A stretch of DNA of 8,154 nt from Acidobacteriaceae bacterium (GTDB lineage Bacteria; Acidobacteriota; Terriglobia; Terriglobales; Acidobacteriaceae). The position numbers and the translations under genes are program-made. The notes below the pieces were generated by a model. It ran no database searches. It saw nothing but the letters and a program-made list of their open reading frames with translations, and was not told the DNA's origin. This document shows, piece by piece, positions 5,997 to 8,154 of this stretch. The DNA is taken from positions 7,935-16,088 of the forward strand of contig PMWR01000401.1 in assembly GCA_003166055.1 (NCBI GenBank), in the 5' to 3' direction. Within the stretch, counting starts at the first letter, position 1. The number at the start of each line of letters is the position of its first letter.

Positions 5997-6179
5997 ATGC
6001 AAAGCATGGAACGCCAATACGCAACGGTCGAGTCTGATGGTGAATTGGAGATTCCTGTCACAATGCGCCAGTCGATGGAAATTGTGGCCGGAAGCGACCT
6101 ATGGATTCAACGGGACGCATCAAACATCATCATGGAAGTACAAACGCGATCTGCGAAGGAAAGAGGTCTGAGTGAATAG
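5997..6179 (+). CDS. Small AbrB/MazE-like (SpoVT-AbrB fold) DNA-binding protein
   Basis: A 60-residue product whose core reads ATVESDGELEIPVTMRQSM followed by EIVAGSDLWIQRD and a final short strand. This is the swapped-hairpin AbrB layout: T-V-x-S-x-G-x-[IL]-x-I-P-x-x-[LM]-R, then G-x-x-[LI]. Such proteins are TA antitoxins or small transcription factors. Two starts are possible, ATG 5997 and ATG 6006 (57 residues); neither has a recognisable RBS. The gene lies 35 nt beyond the operon terminator, so it needs its own promoter, which I could not identify. It overlaps the next gene by 8 nt. No PIN, MazF or other known toxin follows; the partner is a membrane protein. The usual basic antitoxin tail is lacking, but the C-terminus (TRSAKERGLSE) is charged. 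Confidence 0.68.
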   Translation: MQSMERQYATVESDGELEIPVTMRQSMEIVAGSDLWIQRDASNIIMEVQTRSAKERGLSE

Positions 6180-6708
6180 GCGCGATATCGTTTGGTTCGC
6201 TTGCTTCAGCGCAATCGGCGTTTTGTATCAGTCGATCTCTCTGGCCGCGTTCATTTTTGTCGCGCGCACCGATTTCGCGTATGTGGGAAAGCGGCTGGTT
6301 GTCGGCGCTGCGATTCTTACTACAGCGTTGATGGTGTGGATCTGGATTCGCTCTATGCAAGAAACGCGTTGGCTGATTTTGGCGCCGGCTTCTCTCGCAG
6401 TCGGCTATTCACTTGCATTTCACCTTGTTGGCGTGATGTTCTTTCCCGGCCTGCTGGGCGATTTCTATCCGCCATTCCTTGATTACGCTTTGGCAGTGCT
6501 GCGAGTTACGGGAAGCGTGTTCGTGATCTTTGCGCTTGGTACCGCGTTCCTGGTCTTCCTCAACCGTTCGATCGTGAGGCTATGCCAGCCCAAATGGCTC
6601 AATTCTGAATCCAACGCGCTCGAGGAGTCTGAACCTCAAGCCCCTCAACTCCCTTCAGATTTAGTCCCGCCTATGGTTTGCCGCAGCGCAGCCAAGCCTG
6701 CTCGATAA
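6172..6708 (+). CDS. Four-TM membrane protein of unknown function
   Basis: I do not recognise this 178-residue protein. Four hydrophobic helices are evident, at about residues 7-31, 41-60, 67-92 and 106-130. Short charged loops separate them, and a hydrophilic tail of about 45 residues is rich in Ser, Glu, Gln and Pro (from 137). There is no signal peptide cleavage site, metal motif or enzyme signature. The GTG start is supported by AGAGG (6162-6166) about 5 nt upstream and by its 8-nt overlap with the AbrB-like gene, implying coupled translation. Its 3' end overlaps the convergent dGTPase-like gene by 38 bp, so the last 13 codons are constrained by two frames. Codon choice looks less GC-rich than its neighbours by eye. 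Whether the AbrB-like protein controls or interacts with it is unknown. Confidence 0.72.
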   Translation: MNRRDIVWFACFSAIGVLYQSISLAAFIFVARTDFAYVGKRLVVGAAILTTALMVWIWIRSMQETRWLILAPASLAVGYSLAFHLVGVMFFPGLLGDFYPPFLDYALAVLRVTGSVFVIFALGTAFLVFLNRSIVRLCQPKWLNSESNALEESEPQAPQLPSDLVPPMVCRSAAKPAR

Positions 6709-7834
6709 AGCTGTCCGTCATCCCCGCGATATAGTCGGCGACAACGCGCGCCAGACCCTGCGTCTGAATCTGCGCCTGGTGATCTTCGGGAAGCTGCGTC
6801 GGGTCGACGAGCAGAGCGGCAAACAGGCTCTCCACAATCTCTGTCGCGCGGGCGCGCGCTTCTTCCAGATCGCGTGAGTTGTACAGGTTCTCGTAGAGGA
6901 ATTCCTTGACTGCGGCGCGGTCTGCTTCAACCTCCGGGCTCAGCACGGCGATCCGTTGTGGCGCGTGCCGGACATCGTCGAGCGTTGTGGCGCCAAAGTC
7001 GGCAATCCTCAAGCGAATCTCGCTCATCAGGTCGGTCACAAGCAAGTTCAGGACGCGCTTGAGGGCTTCATTCACGGTGAGCTTCGCAGCAGCGGCGGGA
7101 TATTCCTTGAGAACAGCATCGTGGAACCCGCGGAAGAGTGGCGCCCCGTCGCGGACCTGCGCGAGCGTCAGGATGCCCGATTCGAGCCCATCGTCCAAAT
7201 CGGCCGTTAGATACGCGATCTCGTCCGCCAGGTCAATGAGCTGGGCCTCAAGCGGCGGAAACTGGCCCGGAAAATACTCGGCCAGCTCCGGATGAGCGAA
7301 CGCGGAATAATCCCGGGAATGCTTGACGATGCCTTCTCTCACGCCGAGGGTCAGATTGATGCCCCGAAAGGCCGCATATCTCTCCTCGAACCAGGTGACG
7401 ATGCGCAGCGCGTGCAGGTTATGGTCGAAGGTGAGCCCGTAGCCGCGCAGGCAGCGGTCCAGAGCCTTCTCCCCGGTGTGACCAAAGGGCGGGTGGCCGA
7501 TGTCGTGAGCCAGCGCCAGCGCCTCGGCCAGCTCGGCATTCAGGCCCAGTGTCGCGGCCAGCGTGCGCGCGATCTGCGTGACTTCAAGCGTGTGTGTGAG
7601 CCGGCTGCGAAAGTGATCCGAAGGCGAGTCGGCGGGCAGACGCGCGAAAACCTGTGTCTTGCCTGCCAAACGGCGAAAGGCGCGCGCATGCAGAATGCGT
7701 GCGGCGTCGCGGGCAAACGGCCTGCGATAGAGATGCGGCGGCTCGGGGTGGGCGCGGCGAGTGAGTTCGTCTTCCGCGTCGCCGCGAACGGCAATTCCCG
7801 GGGGTAACGCGGACGGATCCTCGGACAGTCTCAT
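6671..7834 (-). CDS. dgt: Deoxyguanosinetriphosphate triphosphohydrolase-like protein (HD domain)
   Basis: A cytoplasmic HD-superfamily enzyme expected to hydrolyse dNTPs to deoxynucleoside and triphosphate. In the 387-residue form, AFRRLAGKTQVF is the family's nucleotide-binding lead. H81 (SRLTHTLEV), H110-D111 (AHDIGHPPFGHTGE) and D204 (LADEIAY) form the H...HD...D metal site. DHNLHALRIV and EGIVKHSRDY are also family-typical. I chose ATG 7834: family members begin about 15-20 residues before the conserved RG, and the candidate promoter at 7923-7918 would start transcription at or just past the longer TTG start (7912), which has no RBS. The 7912 start would add 26 residues. The 3' end overlaps the convergent membrane-protein gene. 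Many members of this length act on several dNTPs, so strict dGTP specificity is not implied. Confidence 0.9.
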   Translation of the reverse strand: MRLSEDPSALPPGIAVRGDAEDELTRRAHPEPPHLYRRPFARDAARILHARAFRRLAGKTQVFARLPADSPSDHFRSRLTHTLEVTQIARTLAATLGLNAELAEALALAHDIGHPPFGHTGEKALDRCLRGYGLTFDHNLHALRIVTWFEERYAAFRGINLTLGVREGIVKHSRDYSAFAHPELAEYFPGQFPPLEAQLIDLADEIAYLTADLDDGLESGILTLAQVRDGAPLFRGFHDAVLKEYPAAAAKLTVNEALKRVLNLLVTDLMSEIRLRIADFGATTLDDVRHAPQRIAVLSPEVEADRAAVKEFLYENLYNSRDLEEARARATEIVESLFAALLVDPTQLPEDHQAQIQTQGLARVVADYIAGMTDSFIEQAWLRCGKP

Positions 7835-7917
7835 GATGGTCTTCGATGCTTGGAACCCCTCAAAGCACGGAATAAGGGACCGCAAATCCTCGATGCGCAC
7901 CGTGGGGCTCAAGTCTG

Positions 7918-7923
7918 GTTATA
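7918..7923 (-). promoter_or_regulatory. dgt: Candidate -10 box for dgt
   Basis: TATAAC on the reverse strand matches 5/6 of the -10 consensus. No good -35 is visible 16-18 nt upstream. Transcription would begin near 7911, leaving a leader of about 77 nt before the ATG at 7834. Confidence 0.35.
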
Positions 7924-7996
7924 CCGCAATTGGGGACCAGAGCGCAGTGCCGGGCCCTCTGACGTGCGGGCAATCACCAAAGATGCCCTTAGCCGG

Positions 7997-8005
7997 TGGT
8001 ATAAC
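7997..8005 (+). promoter_or_regulatory. Candidate extended -10 promoter of the right-edge gene
   Basis: TGGTATAAC combines a TGn extension with a 5/6 -10 box, which can compensate for the lack of a clear -35. The start would fall near 8012, giving a leader of about 130 nt before the ATG at 8141. Confidence 0.4.
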
Positions 8006-8073
8006 CATTCCCATGCAGTGGGAGTTGGACAACGATCTTTGTGCCGGAGTACCATCCTGCCGAAGTTTTTTTG

Positions 8074-8100
8074 GCGGCGGTTCGGTGACGAATCCGCCGC
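8074..8100 (+). promoter_or_regulatory. GNRA-capped hairpin in the leader of the right-edge gene
   Basis: GCGGCGG-TTCG (8074-8084) pairs with CGAA-T-CCGCCGC (8089-8100). This gives 11 bp with one bulged T and a GTGA loop, which in RNA is a GNRA tetraloop. A run of seven T (8066-8072) lies before the stem, not after it, so this is not a forward terminator. GGTTCGGTG (8079-8087) could instead pair with 8098-8106, a weaker alternative fold. The hairpin ends 40 nt before the start codon. Confidence 0.5.
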
Positions 8101-8140
8101 TGAACCTCGAAGACTTTCACAACTGGATCGGGAGGCAACC

Positions 8141-8154
8141 ATGAGAGCGATGAA
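8141..8154 (+). CDS. Start of an unidentified gene cut by the right edge
   Basis: GGAGG at 8131-8135 lies 5 nt before ATG 8141, an ideal ribosome binding site, and the frame stays open for the four whole codons visible (Met-Arg-Ala-Met). It is divergent from dgt and preceded by a candidate extended -10 promoter and a structured leader. Nothing can be said about the product. Confidence 0.6.

Larger units (their letters stand above)
7916..8007. repeat. Perfect 10-bp inverted repeat carrying both divergent -10 boxes
   Basis: TGGTTATACC (7916-7925) and GGTATAACCA (7998-8007) are exact reverse complements, 72 nt apart. Read outward, each contains TATAAC: 7923-7918 toward dgt and 8000-8005 toward the right-hand gene. 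Each copy is itself near-palindromic (GGT...ACC). They may simply be two similar promoters, or operators shared by one regulator. Confidence 0.5.

Noticed and set aside
5997..6007. ATGC-AAA-GCAT symmetry over the two start codons of the AbrB-like gene
   Set aside because: Only four base pairs per arm, and it arises from two ATG-type codons close together; no firm reason to call it an operator.
7292..7807. Long open frame (171 codons) on the forward strand inside dgt
   Set aside because: It is antisense to the conserved HD-domain coding sequence, shows no family features and has low-complexity composition. It is a GC-rich shadow of dgt.
8066..8100. T7 tract next to a GC-rich hairpin as an intrinsic terminator
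   Set aside because: On the forward strand the T-run precedes the stem. On the reverse strand the stem is followed by A residues. Neither orientation fits.
7761..8144. 127-codon forward frame spanning the dgt 5' end and the divergent region
   Set aside because: Its first part is antisense to dgt and the remainder covers predicted promoters and a hairpin. The RBS at 8131 serves the ATG at 8141 instead.
1..8154. CRISPR array, tRNA/rRNA, insertion sequence, att site or phage remnants
   Set aside because: I saw no regularly spaced repeats, cloverleaf with CCA/TΨC signature, transposase motif or flanking terminal repeats in either strand.

Overview
The window is a GC-rich stretch (roughly 60% by eye) of a bacterial chromosome, mostly housekeeping genes plus a few less ordinary items. 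Gene content and protein flavour resemble Acidobacteriota (Terriglobia-like). The grounds are a short-type Psd followed by PssA and a USG-1-like Asd paralogue, a tsaB-rimI pair and a single-HD dGTPase-like protein. This assignment is recollection plus inference, not a search result.

Layout from left to right. Positions 1-707 (-) hold the N-terminal half of a 14-TM DHA2-family drug exporter that runs off the left edge. Positions 810-1518 (-) hold a type II toxin-antitoxin operon: a Phd/YefM-like antitoxin followed after 1 nt by a PIN-domain toxin. The 151-bp divergent region 1519-1669 carries a perfect 12-bp palindrome and a 9-bp inverted repeat around a candidate TA promoter. Positions 1670-2811 (+) are tsaB-rimI, overlapping by 4 nt: a subunit for t6A tRNA modification and the ribosomal protein S18 N-acetyltransferase. 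Position 2957 starts a small YdcH/DUF465 gene with its own RBS. Positions 3304-5893 (+) form a phospholipid operon, psd-pssA (4-nt overlap) plus an Asd/USG-1-like gene, closed by a strong intrinsic terminator at 5921-5961. Psd and PssA are the two steps from CDP-diacylglycerol to phosphatidylethanolamine. The third protein keeps the Asd fold signature but lacks the catalytic cysteine. Positions 5997-6708 (+) hold a small AbrB/MazE-like DNA-binding protein overlapping a four-TM protein of unknown function. That gene collides tail-to-tail (38 bp) with a dGTPase-like HD phosphohydrolase (6671-7834, -). The last 320 bp are a divergent promoter region. It carries two copies of GGTATAACCA pointing outward and a structured leader before a gene whose first codons (ATG at 8141) are cut by the right edge.

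No CRISPR array, tRNA, rRNA, insertion sequence or obvious prophage/defence island was seen. The items most worth a second look are the cysteine-less Asd paralogue in the phospholipid operon, the AbrB-like/membrane protein pair, the TA control region, the near-leaderless psd promoter, and the divergent promoter with structured leader at the right edge. None of these amounts to a clear new multi-gene system from sequence alone.
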